Shown in pieces: positions 1-10,320 of a DNA stretch of 16,393 nucleotides. Each line of letters starts with the position of its first letter. The first letter of the stretch is position 1. Below the pieces are notes generated by a model, which saw only the letters and a list, made by a program, of their open reading frames with translations, was not told the origin of the DNA and did not search any database. This DNA is from Terana coerulea. Its lineage: Eukaryota; Basidiomycota; Agaricomycetes; Polyporales; Phanerochaetaceae. The position numbers and the translations under genes are program-made. The stretch is from positions 1 to 16,393 of the forward strand of contig JAKOGH010000655.1 in the NCBI GenBank assembly GCA_024811115.1, read 5' to 3'.

Positions 1-124
1 TCCGATCTGTTTTACGAATTCCGAAGTGCGGGGACTGATATGTCGCGACCAGCGTTCTACAGAATGTCAAATAACTCAGTGATAAATATCATAAAGTTAG
101 TCAGTGTCCTAAGGAACCCTGGGC
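1..124. other. Left flank, no gene seen
   Basis: This is AT-richer non-coding sequence up to the left transposon copy. I see no coding segment, RNA gene or repeat in it. The last bases (..GGGC) abut the terminal CACTG of the element. Confidence 0.5.
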
Positions 125-159
125 CACTGCATGTTGACCCAAAATAGTTAGCGTTGATA
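125..159 (+). repeat. Terminal inverted repeat, outer end of copy 1
   Basis: Begins CACTGCATG and carries AAATAGTTAGCGTTGATA. It pairs imperfectly, with a one-base length difference, with the reverse complement of 1196-1229. Confidence 0.75.
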
Positions 160-1195
160 TCCCCTGTATATGTCACATATCAAGTACATATTCATTGTAT
201 ATTCGTGCAGAGAGATATTCTTGACATAACCGCGGCCTGGGATATGTTGCGAGATATGGGCTCTGCGCCGTCGCCCAATTTGGGTATGGAGCGTTGAGGT
301 TATAAGCTGCGTCATCGGCGTCTTGTCCTTCATCGTCTCTTGTCTACGGACCACGACCCCCATCCCCTCGAGCATGACCCCGGTACTTAGCACCAAGACT
401 TTTACTCTAAGTCGCCAGGGTCTACCTTGGTGAGTCACCCTTGTCTCTCAATGGCACTCACTGGTTGACGACCATGACTAGTCACTGGCCTTGTTACCGT
501 CGTGCAACATTGGACATCGCAGCCCAGCGTCTGCGTAATGTATGCGTACGCCGTTTCCTCTCGCTCGTTTCAGTTAATGATTCGCTTAAAACGCCCTTCA
601 GTGCCGAGACTCAGATGTTCTCGTGATCATATATATATATGATTACATTGGGGAACTGGGCGGCGCGCATTCCGTGGGACTGGGTGCGTATCTGTGACTG
701 TTGCATGCCCACTGCTGACTAATGCATCACAAACCTCTCAGGTGCGACGCCACGGGTTAACAACATACTCCTGGATGAAGACCAAGCTGCGATGCATAGC
801 TGCCATGTCACCAGGTTGTGTTGTGTGCGCGCTGGAGTCTGGACTAAGGTAGAGACCAAGTACATGTTACCCTGCTAGTGTATATTAGTATTACTAGCCA
901 TGTATGTAGTATTACATCACCAATCAAATATACATTGCATCATGATAATGGGTGTAGGGTGCTGTCCAGTGTCCCTATTGTGTATCAATCGAAGCCGGCG
1001 CCGTGTTCTGCGACATTGACGATGGGCGCTACCAGGAAATATCGCGCCACAGACTATTTCCCGATTATCCGCACACTATGCCGTGAATATTGACTTGATA
1101 TAGGCCAATATGAGTAACATATTCCGGGGCTATTCTTCCCGGCGCTACTTGTCTATGTCATGAATATGCACGGAATATCCGGCATATTCCGCGCC

Positions 1196-1229
1196 TATTA
1201 ACGCTTACTATTTCGCCTGATGTGCAGTG
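1196..1229 (-). repeat. Terminal inverted repeat, inner end of copy 1
   Basis: Read on the minus strand it begins CACTGCACATCAGG and carries AAATAGTAAGCGTTAATA, mirroring the outer end at 125-159. The identical sequence forms the left end of copy 2 at 9216-9249. Confidence 0.75.
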
Positions 1230-1818
1230 GCTGAGACGGTCAGGGTTGTAACCAACACCCGATTTACATAAGCGCCCTCTGCCAGCTATGCCTTCAGACT
1301 CAGTGGGCACACATCAACAAAGCGTGACAGAGTCTCCGGACGTGTGCAGGTCCCTGAACTCAATCTGTGCGTCCACATCCTCTCAACTGTCACCATACGA
1401 ATAAACGTGATCAGCATCTGAGATTCTCGTCCAGCCAACAGCAGCGCCCCCGCCATTGCCGACATCGATATCCGGGGTTTATTCGAAGGAGCACATGCCC
1501 TGCGTCGAGCCAGGCGGTGGCTGTCCATCACGCACAGCAATGCATGCATTGATCAGAGCTGTGATCTCACAAAGGCCAGGCCGCTAGCCGTGGTACGCAT
1601 TGGAACCGCTCGCCAGGTCAATGCCCGCATGCTCACATTGTCACATCAACTGATTTGCAGCACTCAGGCTCGTGGCGCCGTGTGCGGAGGATGCCGCTAA
1701 CCGCGCCGGGCTTTGCTGGCCAGCCCGCTCCATACCCTGATTATGTACAGCAACATGAGACAGAGGTTGAGAGGCCCCTCTTCGGCTGTCCGTGTCCCCT
1801 CTGCAGTCGACCATCACC
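1230..1818. other. Intergenic, upstream of the acyl-CoA oxidase-like gene
   Basis: 589 bp between transposon copy 1 and the start codon at 1819. Short open frames occur but show no recognisable product and no splice-linked continuation. It presumably holds the promoter and 5' UTR of the downstream gene. I see no clear TATA box. Confidence 0.5.
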
Positions 1819-3690
1819 ATGCCTGCGCGGCCTATCGTCCCAGAGCTCTATAACCATTGGGCATACACGACCCGGGCGGAATTCCTCGACACCGAGGAGC
1901 GCGTCAGGTTGGCCTATGACAGAGCCAAGGCCGTCGCGACAACATGGAGTAAGTAGAGTGGTTGAAACACCTTGGCTGCAGCTAACCAAAAATCAGACCT
2001 CAGCGCTGCCGACATCGCCACCTGCTCAACTCGTTTTTGGGACATGCAACGGGACCCCATTCTCCCGCTGGACATCGGTTGCAACAACATTCTGGCATGC
2101 CATATTAACCTCTTCCTCGGCACGATCATCCCTCTGCTCAAGTCGCGTCCGGACCTGAAGCCTATCGTGGACAAGGGCCTGAAATGCGAAATCTTCGGGA
2201 ACATGCTGCTCTCTGAGATCGGCCACGGTCTCGACATCCTCAACCTCGAGACGACTGCGACGAAGGTCGCGGACGGCTTCGTGCTGAACACTCCGCATTC
2301 GGGTGCTGCCAAGTGCGTCACGGTACACGTGAATCCCGTCGCAGACACTCACCGTGGTTAGGTACATGCCACCGACCACGCCCATCGCCGGGTATCCGAA
2401 GATGGCCGTCGTGTTCGCGAAGCTCATAGTCGATGACGAGGAGCGCGGCGCGCACCCCTTCCTTGTCACCACATCCGACAAGGATGGGATGTGCGCGGGC
2501 GTGCATTCCAGACGGCTGCCCCCGCGCTCGGGCTCTTCGCCGCTCGACTTTGCCATCACCACCTTCGACCATGTGCGCCTTCCCCGAGCTCGTTTCTCGG
2601 CAAGAGCTTCGAGCGCCCGAAGGACCGCCAGGCGTTGCTGCACCAGTACATCTGGCGGATTGGCATCGGCTCGATGGCCCTCCCGGTCACGACGACGATC
2701 GCCATGAAGCTCCTCACCACCGTCGGCTCCGACTACTCCTACCGCCGGCATGTGCAGGGGAAAGGCGACACGCCGGTGCCGATCATCAGCTTCAGAACGC
2801 AGCAGATCCCCATCCTGTACGCGACCGCGGTGTCGCACGTCCTGGAGGCGTGGCTGCCGCGCGCGATCGAGCAGTTCATGTCGCCTGAGCTGGACCCGCG
2901 CTCGCGCCACGGGGTCGCCGTCGTCTTCAAGACCACCGTCTGCAGGCTCTTCACGGGGCTCGCGCAACAGGTCGGCGAGCGCCTCGGCGCGCAAGGCACC
3001 TTCGGGCACAACCTCGTGTGCCAAATGGAGGTCAGTCGCCCCCGTTTTGCGCTTGACCGCCGTCGTCGCTGACCATGACCCGCCGCGCAGATGGACAACC
3101 GGGGATCTCCATCGCCGAGGGCGACATCATGGTCCTCAGCATCCGCCTCTTCTCCGAGCTGCTCCTCGGCCGCTACGCGCTCCCGCCGCCGACGCGCGCG
3201 GACACGCTCCTCGCGCGGCACGCCGCGGACGTCTTCGCGCGCTGCACGCGCACGCTCGGGGCCATCCCCGGCGGGCACCGCGCCGACGCCTTCAACCACG
3301 CCGTCCTCCCGCAGTCCGAGCTCGCCGTGACCGCGCTCGGGCACGCGCACGCGTACGCCGCGGCCGCCGACGCGGGCGTGCCCGCCCCGCTGCTGGAGCT
3401 GTTCGAGTGCTGCGCCGCGCGCCTCGACGCGGGCTGGTACGCCGCGGAGGCGGGCCTGCCCGACGCGGCGCTCCGGGCGAAGGAGGACGCGGCGGTGCGC
3501 GCGGCGCTGCCCGACCTGCCCGCGTACGTCGACGCGCTCGGCGTGCGCGCGTGGGTGACCGCGCCGATCGTGAGCGACGCGGCGTGGGACGCGTGGCTCG
3601 GCCGCCTGCGCGTGCATGCGGGGCAGGCGCCGCAGCACCCGGACCTGGTGCGCGCCACCGAGCAGAGTGCGCCCGCGCGCGCACCTGTGA
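1819..3690 (+). CDS. Acyl-CoA oxidase/dehydrogenase-like protein (two or more frame breaks)
   Basis: Likely a flavoprotein oxidising acyl-CoA thioesters. Exons: 1819-1948, 1997-2312, 2362-3030 and 3091 to about 3690, about 570 aa. The start ATG follows ATCACC and opens with MPARPIVPELYNHW. Family signatures are SEIGHG with LNLETTATK (about residues 116-130, FAD/substrate region), SPLDFAITTFDHVRLP (middle beta domain) and ISIAEGDIMVLS (C-terminal helical domain). The frame breaks twice. At 2582-2585 a run of four C needs a fifth for LPPSSFLGK to continue. At 3101-3104 a run of four G needs a fifth to join MDNRG to ISIAEGD. The 3' end is uncertain: TGA at 3688-3690, preceded by Ala-His-Leu, lies in a third frame. 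Alternatively the current frame splices at 3687 and stops at 3799-3801. The substrate is unknown. It converges on the transporter gene. Confidence 0.75.
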
Positions 3691-4030
3691 GCGCTTCTAC
3701 TGCCAATGCACAAGTTTTTGCTCGATGTGGTGTCTGGGCTGCCACGACCTTGATATTTATCATACTTTATAAGCCATCCTCAGCCTTTGCAGGGCAGCTA
3801 GCGCGAAAAAGGAGAAGGCGCTCTGCGATACACTGGGAGCGCGAGACGAGCATTCGTAAGGTTTGTTCAGGAGAGTTAAAGCTTGATGTCCTTCGCCCGC
3901 CACCATACACAACCGCGCATATAATCCAATACCTTAACCACCACGGAAATGATAGATGCAGAGTTCGTAACAAGTGCAAGTCCCATGCTAGTCCCATCGT
4001 CGATTCACCAAAGTGTCCCGGCGCCCGCCC
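3691..4030. other. Convergent intergenic / 3' UTR region
   Basis: Composition turns abruptly AT-rich after about 3690, marking the end of coding sequence of the upstream gene. It contains TTTATAAG and ATATTTAT-like stretches that could serve 3'-end formation, and probably the two overlapping 3' UTRs. A last intron plus a very short terminal exon (ending at 3801) of the upstream gene is possible but unproven. Confidence 0.45.
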
Positions 4031-5875
4031 TCACGTCCGCTGCGAGCCTATCCTTTTCGCATACAGCTGCCGCGACACGACCAAGAACACAGACCCAGCG
4101 AGGATGACAGCCTGCACCACAGCCGCCGCGTCAGTGCACCGCCCGTCTACCACAAATAAAGAGAACCACGCACGCCGCTGAAGGCGATCGGCCTGTTCCA
4201 GTTGCCGCCCTTGAACAGCGCGCCCGCGATGGGCGTCCCGGTGAGGATGGCGAAGGAGGTCAGGAAGTACCCGAGGCCCACTCGGACGCTGGACGGCGCG
4301 CGGCGCACGCGATGTCAGCTGACGGCCGCACGCGGTGCGGCGTGGAGGACGCACCCTATTTCATTGATGTCCCGTGACAGGACTGCGATCGTGGGCGGCA
4401 CCAGCGAGATAACTGCAGGCGACAACGCAACATTCAGTTTGCAGACGCGGCGGACACAGAGAGGGGGACGACGCACAGCCGCCGGAGAAGAAGCCGTAGA
4501 GGAGGGCGAAGACGGTGGCGCCGCCGGCGGTGGACGCGCCGAACATGGCGAAGAGCAGGCCGCCGGTGAGCGCGGCGACGGGGCAGAGCACGTTGAACTG
4601 GCCGTACATGTCCGCCAGCAGGTTCGGGATCGTCCGTCCGAAGACGGACCCGGCGTTCAGGATCGCGAGCTGCACAGTGTAAGTAAGCTGCGCTCCGGAA
4701 AGGGAAACGGGAGGTCTCACCATGTAGAACGATAAGTTGGGCGAAAGCCCGTGTAGAGATGCATACAACTGCAGATAGAAGTCTTGCATGCTGTTAGTAC
4801 CTGCCTCAAGAAGCCATGCAAAGTGACTCACAGGGTAAGAACAGACCCCACAGCACCAAAAACGCCCTGTATCTACGAGTGAATATTCGCGGCAAGCTAA
4901 AGGCAGGCAAAACACGTACCCCGCGACTGCAATCATGTACGGCACATCCGTAAAAATGCCTTTGAAGTCCACTTTGGGCTTATCCTTGCGTTGCGGGAGA
5001 CGGGTGGTCATGATGCAGTTCGCGATCACCAGCAGCCCCAGGGTGAGGAACGCGGACGCCCGGACACCCCACGCGAACCCCGCAGAGCCGTTGAAGAGCT
5101 GGTTCAGCATGATGGGGTAGACGATGCCTCCACAGGACGAACCTAGCGGGGTTGCTGAGAAACATTCGAGCGTTGCGCGGCAGCGACGTACCAGTCAATA
5201 TGATGCCCATGGCCAACGCACGTCGCTTCAGCCAGTGGTGTGCTTGGACAGACACGGCGGGGACAAGGATCAAGCCCCCGCCGATGCCCATCCCAACCCC
5301 TTGCGAAAGTATCAGCTGGTAGTATTTGCTCGTGTCCGCGAGCGACAGCATAAACATGCTGCAACTCTCCTCAGTTCGACTATTCCGACCGTCATGTGGC
5401 GCCGTCACGTACGAGAACACATAGAGAACGCTGCCCCCAATTTGCACTTGGTGGAAGTATCCTTCGTCGAGCAGCTTGCCCGACACGAGCCCGAGCATGA
5501 ACATGAGGCAGAGCTGCAGCGAGCCGATCCAGCTGATGTTCGACGCCGTCGACGCGCCCGAGAGCGTGTACAGGTCCTGGTACACGCCGAACGAGCTCGC
5601 GTAGCCAAAGGTGCAGAAACACACCATCCATCTGCAATATCGCGGCGCATCAGCCTTCAGGACATGCACTATATGCGCATCAGCGGATACCGCGCTGGCA
5701 CTCACCCGCCGACGACCGATAGCCAGGCACGCAGCCCGCCGTCTGGGACCTGAAACTTGGGCTCCGCGAGCTGGCCTCCCGGGTGTTCCTCCAGTGCTGC
5801 CGCGGCATTTGCCTCCTTCAGCTCGGTATTCGAGCTGCGCGCCGTGGACTGTGTCTCTGCCTGCACTGTCGCCAT
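4031..5875 (-). CDS. MFS monocarboxylate-type transporter
   Basis: Plasma-membrane major facilitator of the fungal monocarboxylate/MCH-like group. Ten exons join without any frame problem to 440 aa: 5706-5875, 5413-5631, 5192-5358, 4920-5142, 4832-4866, 4722 or 4721-4782, 4477-4669, 4355-4412, 4174-4288, 4031-4111. A soluble N-terminal tail of about 45 residues precedes the family signature DGGLRAWLSVVGG (first helix, spanning intron 1). Other family blocks are GVYQD, GMGIGGGLILVPA, AMGI..TGSSCGGIVYPIML, the central-loop RLPQRK, LNAGSVFGRTIPNLLAD and a final GTPIAGALF. Helices alternate through the whole length, as expected for about 12 spans. Monocarboxylates, riboflavin and similar compounds are carried by relatives, so the substrate cannot be read from sequence. 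It is convergent with the oxidase-like gene and divergent from the DUF6533 gene. Confidence 0.9.
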
Positions 5876-6743
5876 GGGACTTTGTGAGATGGGAGAGCAG
5901 AGGTCAAGCAGAGGTGCCAGCAGGCCGACAACCGCCTGTTTGACTCCCTCAAGGCATCCCCATGCGGCGGTCGGCGAATTCCATCACCGGGATATCAGCG
6001 TACGTGCATTGAATCTGCGCGAGTGCTGAGTAGAACCCGGCTGAGCATCAATCAGTCGCAAGACTGCAGCACCGCCCAAAGTTCAAACGCAGTGAGCGCG
6101 CGTCATCCGCGGGCGTCTGATAGCCGCGAGCGAACCGAGAATCGGGCGAGGCCATTGTGGCGCATGCCCCCTTTCGGACATCCCATCAAAGCCATCAAAG
6201 GCAGGCTACGGGTGATCGCGGGGCGTTTTGCGCTTGCAGCGTTTCACCACCACCGTGCAGGATGCGCAGCGCACGCCCTCGCGAGGGCTGTCTCGCCGCC
6301 GCTGCTGCGTCTCGGGCTCCCAGAGGCGAGTCATGGCGGGTGCTTAGCGTATATGTGATTGACCATCATCATCAGATGCTCAGCCCCCGCTTCCCACCAC
6401 TGCACGCTTCTCATTGCGCATTGAGACGTAACGACTGAACAATCGCCTGCATGCCTATCACACGGGGATGGGCCCTGGATTGCCTGCGCGGAAGCTCTGG
6501 TGATCCACTGGCACGGCAGCTCATGTGGGCCCCCCGGGTTTCGCTGATACCATCCCTGATCTCGCAGGATCTGGCGCCAAACGCCGTGCCTCGCCGCGGA
6601 TCCAGACCCCTCCCTCAATCAGGCTGATTACACCGAGTCCTGCCCGGTGCACAGTCCCCATGCCGCTCGCGGGGGAGCGCTATAATGTCAAAGGGGACCC
6701 GACACCGCCCCTGCATCCTCGTGTTGTCCCCAAGTCCCAACCC
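5876..6743. other. Divergent promoter region, transporter / DUF6533 gene
   Basis: 868 bp between two start codons that face apart. No open frame here links by splicing to a recognisable protein. A TATAAT-like stretch at 6681-6686 lies 63 bp before the + gene's ATG and could be its core promoter. The region presumably holds regulatory sites for both genes, but no repeated motif is obvious by eye. Confidence 0.5.
6681..6686 (+). promoter_or_regulatory. Candidate TATA-like element
   Basis: TATAAT within GAGCGCTATAATGTC, 63 bp upstream of the start codon at 6744. The position is reasonable for a fungal core promoter, but a six-base AT match is weak evidence. Confidence 0.3.
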
Positions 6744-8555
6744 ATGGCCGCCAACATCACCGATCCCGCCGCGGCCGCGGCCGCCGCTGCAGCCTTCAAG
6801 GCGCAAATTGCAGAGCTGGAGCTCGTGAACAACGACTACCGGCTCACGCGGGCCTTCTGGAGTGCGTCTGCCTGTTCTGTCCGTGCGCCGTGCACGCAGC
6901 TGACGCGTTGGATAGTTGTGTCCTTGGTGGTTTTGCTGTATGACCACTGTGAGCCGCATATTATTCGTGACGCTGCTCTGTTGCTTAACCTTGCGCACCT
7001 CTCGCAGTCCTGACATTCGGGGATGAAGTACGGTCTCTAGCTACCACAAGCCTCTACGCACCTTCTGACGTTTGTCGTAGCTATTATATCTTGGCCGTGG
7101 ACGCCTGACATGGACGAAAGGTCTCTTCCTTCTTGTGAGTCCTTTTCCCCGTCCCCCTCCACTCTGACATCTCTGACACCCTCCGTTTCCAAGAACCGGT
7201 ACTGGCCGTGAGTGTGTCGAGTACAACTGTCTCATCGACCCCGCTGACTGGGCTGGACTTTATTCGTGGGTGGTTGACACAGACTAGCAAACTTGATGTG
7301 AGTATTAGGACACTAGCTCATGCGCCAGGCCGCAACTGACTGTTTTGCATCATAGCTTTAACAACGTTGGTATGTGGTGGAATCGCATTGCCGACGTGCA
7401 TCGATCCTGAAGCTGACGTTCTTACTAGTGCTGGCCCTGCCAAACCTTTCGTACAACGTAAGCACACAGCTCTAATCTTCCGTCCGCACCAGGCTTACAT
7501 GTCTTGTTTGCTTAGTTGTAGGTCGAATGATTGCGTCGCGTTCTGGCAGGAACTGACAAGCGCGTCAGCTGCTTCGGATGGGTCAACTACTTCGCGTACT
7601 CAGGGCTTCCGATACACTTCTCCATCGCCGGTGAGCTCGCTGCCGTCTTGTCCGCATGTCACCCCCGACTCACTCCGCCCGTCCCACAGTGATCCCTGAT
7701 CCTGCGGCTCTACGTCATGTACAACTGCAACAAGAAGCTGCTCGCCTTCCTCTGCACCTTCCTCGCCTGCGATCTGATCACGGAGACCGTCGTCATCGGC
7801 ACGGCCGCGGCGAAGATGATCAGTGAGTCGCACCACACTCCCGCCGCTCACGCCTCACCTTCGCACTCCAGTCGCGCCGCTCCCGCCGCTGCCGAACTTC
7901 ACGGGCTGCGCCCCGGTCGCGACGGTGCACTACTCGTGGGCGTACTGGCTCCCGAGCCTCGTCTTCGAGTTCACGCTCTTCACGCTCGCCGTCGCCAAGT
8001 CGCTGCAGGTGCACTCCAAGCGGCGCTTCCACGGCGACACGCCCAACATCCTCATCGTGCTCATCCGCGACTCGGTCGCGTACTTTGCCGGCGTGATGCT
8101 CGTGATCATCACGAACTTGGTCACCTGGGCGAGCGCACGGGTGCGTCGCCGTCCTGTTCTTTTCGCGCTGACGGGCTGGAGGTGCTGAAGAGACCCTCTA
8201 TCTAGCCGACGCTGTTCACGACGTTCTTGGTGACGACGTTTGCCGCGCACTCCATCCTCGGATGCCGCATGATGGTGCGCCGCCTCCCGCCTCCTCCTCC
8301 TCCTCCTTCGTCCTGCGCTGACCCACGCCCCGCCCGCGCCAGCTCAACATCCGCGAGGCCGTCCTGCCGCAGACGCAGTTCGAGACGTCGCTCGCGCCGT
8401 ACAGCGGCAACTCCGTCCTCGCCCGGCCGTCGCACAGCGTCCTCGGCTACCGCGACCTGAGCAAGAACACGTACCAGATGGACCGCCTGGACCGCCCGCC
8501 GACGCGCGTCGGCGTGCACGTCGAGACGACGACGCAGACGTTCGCGTCGTACTGA
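6744..8555 (+). CDS. DUF6533-type multi-helix integral membrane protein
   Basis: Member of the large basidiomycete family of receptor-like membrane proteins of unknown function. Exons as I read them: 6744-6861, 6916-6948, 7008-7027, 7081-7134, 7194-7207, 7283-7297, 7356-7369, 7429-7457, 7550-7630, 7690-7822, 7872-8140, 8206-8274, 8343-8555; about 353 aa. Family marks are YDH/FLTFGDE across two introns, LTWTKGLFLLNRYWP, CFGWVNYF, ILRLYVMYN, the helix LVFEFTLFTLAV, RDSVAYFAGVMLVIITNLV, the last helix followed by CRMMLNIREAV, and a polar tail of about 70 residues. Several 5' exons are only 14-33 bp. The frame does not carry cleanly into and out of exon 7550-7630. One G seems missing after the acceptor at 7549, and one C seems extra at 7694-7696. 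The exon 6-8 joins are the least certain. Function unknown. Confidence 0.75.
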
Positions 8556-9215
8556 GCCACTGCCCCGCCCTTGTACATAGACCGTGTATTGCCGCTCCTG
8601 GCGATAAAACCGGAGCGTTTGTCTGTCTTTATACGTCGCACTCCTTTGCGCCCTCTGTAGCCACTGTTGTATACATGTTGTATTCCGGACTACTTATTGC
8701 ATAAATATCTATTTATCCTGGGATGTGTTGCGAGCCGAGCCGAACACTGGTCCTGCCAAGATTTGGAGCTTGGATCCAAACAAAGCTCCTATGCGGGCGC
8801 TTACTACGCGCATTCTCTCCTTGCCTCCCGCCCTCATCATACATTGAGCAACGTGCAGCTCATGATCGGGTGACTCGCCCGCCTCAGGGACGACGCGACT
8901 TATCGGAAAGCGGCGCGTGGGCTGCCCAGCAACTGCAGTGATGTCTCACGTCAGGCTGTCCGACTCATTTCTGCAAAGCCTTCATATTGGGATGCCCACC
9001 GCGGCGGGCCCGGGCTCAGATCACCAACTGAGGTGCAGCCTAAGGTACGCACGGACTCCGCCGATCCCCTTTGCGTTCCGCACAATGGGCACTGAGCATG
9101 TGGGACACCGCACAGATCATCATCCTCGCGCTCCCGGCGGCATCTTCTCGCATCTGCTGCAACACAGGGGCCGTACTGTATGCCGTGGGCCCGAGGCGCT
9201 TCGTGGCGTTCCTGG
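8556..9215. other. Intergenic, 3' of the DUF6533 gene
   Basis: 660 bp between the stop codon at 8553-8555 and transposon copy 2. The first part should be 3' UTR, with AT-rich stretches around 8604-8610 and 8698-8716 that may serve polyadenylation. I see no coding or RNA gene. The only notable feature is an 11-mer at 9204-9214 that nearly repeats at 10321-10331, across the transposon. Confidence 0.5.
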
Positions 9216-9249
9216 CACTGCACATCAGGCGAAATAGTAAGCGTTAATA
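9216..9249 (+). repeat. Terminal inverted repeat, left end of copy 2
   Basis: Starts CACTGCACATCAGG and carries AAATAGTAAGCGTTAATA. It is identical to the reverse complement of 1196-1229 and pairs imperfectly with the other end at 10286-10320. Confidence 0.75.
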
Positions 9250-10285
9250 GGCGCGGAATATGCCGGATATTCCGTGCATATTCATGACATAGACAAGTAG
9301 CGCCAGGAAGAATAGCCCCGGAATATGTTACTCATATTGGCCTATATCAAGTCAATATTCATGGCATAGTGTGCGGATAATCAGGAAATAGTCTGTGGCG
9401 CGATATTTCCTGGTAAGCGCCCATCGTCAATGTCGCAGAACACGGCGCCGGCTTCGATTGACACACAATAGGGACACTTGACAGCACTCTACACCCATTA
9501 TCATGATGCAATGTGTATTTGATTGGTGATGTAATACTACATACATGACTAGTAATACTAAAATACACTGGCAGGGTAACATGTACTGGTCTCTACCATA
9601 GTCCAGACTCCGGCGCACACACAACACAACCTGGTGACATGGCAGCTATGCATCGCAGCTTGGTCTTCATCCAGGAGTATGTAGTTAACCCGTGGCGTCG
9701 CATCTGAGAGGCTTGTGATGCATTAGTCAGCAAGTGGGCATGCAGCAGTCACAGATACGCACCCAGTCCCATGGAATGCGCGCCGCCCAGTTCCCCAAAG
9801 TAATCATATATATATGATCACGAGAACATCTGAGTCTCGACACTGAAGGGCGTTTTAAGCGAATCATTAACTGAAACGAGCGAGAGGAAACGGCGTACGC
9901 ATACATTACACAGACGCTGGGCTGCGATGTCCAATGTCGCACGATGGCAACAAGGCCAGTGACTAGTCCTGGTCGTCAGCCAGTGGGTGCCATTGAGAGA
10001 CAAGGGTGACTCACCAAGGTAGACCCTGGCGACTTAGAGTAAAAGTCTTGGTGCTAAGTACCGGGGTCATGCTCGAGGGGATGGGGGTCGTGGTCCGTAG
10101 ACAAGAGACGATGAAGGACAACGCGCCGATGACGCGGCTTATAACCTCAACGCTCCATACCCAAATTGGGCGACGGCGCAAGGCCCATATCCTCGCAACA
10201 TATCCCAGGCCGCGACTATGTCAAAAATATCTCTCTGCGCGAATATACAATGAATATGTACTTGATATGTGACATATACAGGGGA

Positions 10286-10320
10286 TATCAACGCTAACTA
10301 TTTTGGGTCAACATGCAGTG
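10286..10320 (-). repeat. Terminal inverted repeat, right end of copy 2
   Basis: Read on the minus strand it starts CACTGCATGTTGACCC. It is identical to 125-159, the outer end of copy 1. Confidence 0.75.

Larger units (their letters stand above)
125..1229 (+). mobile_element. Non-autonomous CACTG-ended DNA transposon, copy 1
   Basis: A 1,105-bp unit that recurs, inverted and at exactly the same length, at 9216-10320. By my base-by-base comparison the copies differ by about 36 substitutions and five small indels (roughly 96-97% identity). The ends are imperfect terminal inverted repeats: both start CACTGCA, then after about 9 unlike bases share AAATAGTNAGCGTTNATA. ATATTC/GAATAT hexamers cluster near both ends (188, 199, 215 and 1085, 1119, 1162, 1173, 1184), as expected for subterminal transposase-binding sites. 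The flanks give only a 2-bp match (GC at 123-124 and 1230-1231). No transposase is encoded; the small open frames are not conserved as protein. The CACTG ends and short target duplication suggest the CACTA/EnSpm-like (CMC) superfamily, which includes fungal Plavaka-type elements. That family placement is an inference. Confidence 0.85.
9216..10320 (-). mobile_element. Non-autonomous CACTG-ended DNA transposon, copy 2 (inverted)
   Basis: 1,105 bp, the reverse complement of copy 1, with five small indels that cancel in length. It is flanked by a 3-bp direct repeat TGG (9213-9215 and 10321-10323), fitting the 2-3 bp target duplication of CACTA-type elements. This supports independent insertion here. 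The outermost 79 and about 89 bp are identical to copy 1, while the interior carries all differences. No transposase is encoded, so movement would need a related element elsewhere. Its right end lies 417 bp before the ligase start codon, so it sits in or next to that promoter. Confidence 0.88.

Noticed and set aside
148..438. 96-codon minus-strand open frame in copy 1 and its 88-codon counterpart in copy 2
   Set aside because: Indels between the copies shift the frame near its C-terminus and no known domain is visible.
441..626. 61-codon open frame present in both transposon copies
   Set aside because: Of the differences between copies in this frame, most change the amino acid (five of about eight), so there is no sign of protein-level constraint. 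It is too short for a transposase.
628..648. AT-repeat palindrome in the element as a possible origin or regulatory site
   Set aside because: It is a short (AT)n tract that differs by one repeat unit between copies, best explained as a microsatellite.
2026..3713. Long open frames on the minus strand (over 320 codons each) opposite the oxidase-like gene
   Set aside because: They mirror a GC-rich coding strand with G/C third positions. The products are Arg/Ala/Glu-rich with no recognisable motif, while the plus strand carries clear family signatures.
125..10320. The whole 10.2-kb stretch as one composite transposon
   Set aside because: The outer flanks (GGC before 125, TGG after 10320) do not match each other, whereas copy 2 has its own TGG duplication. 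Separate insertions are simpler.
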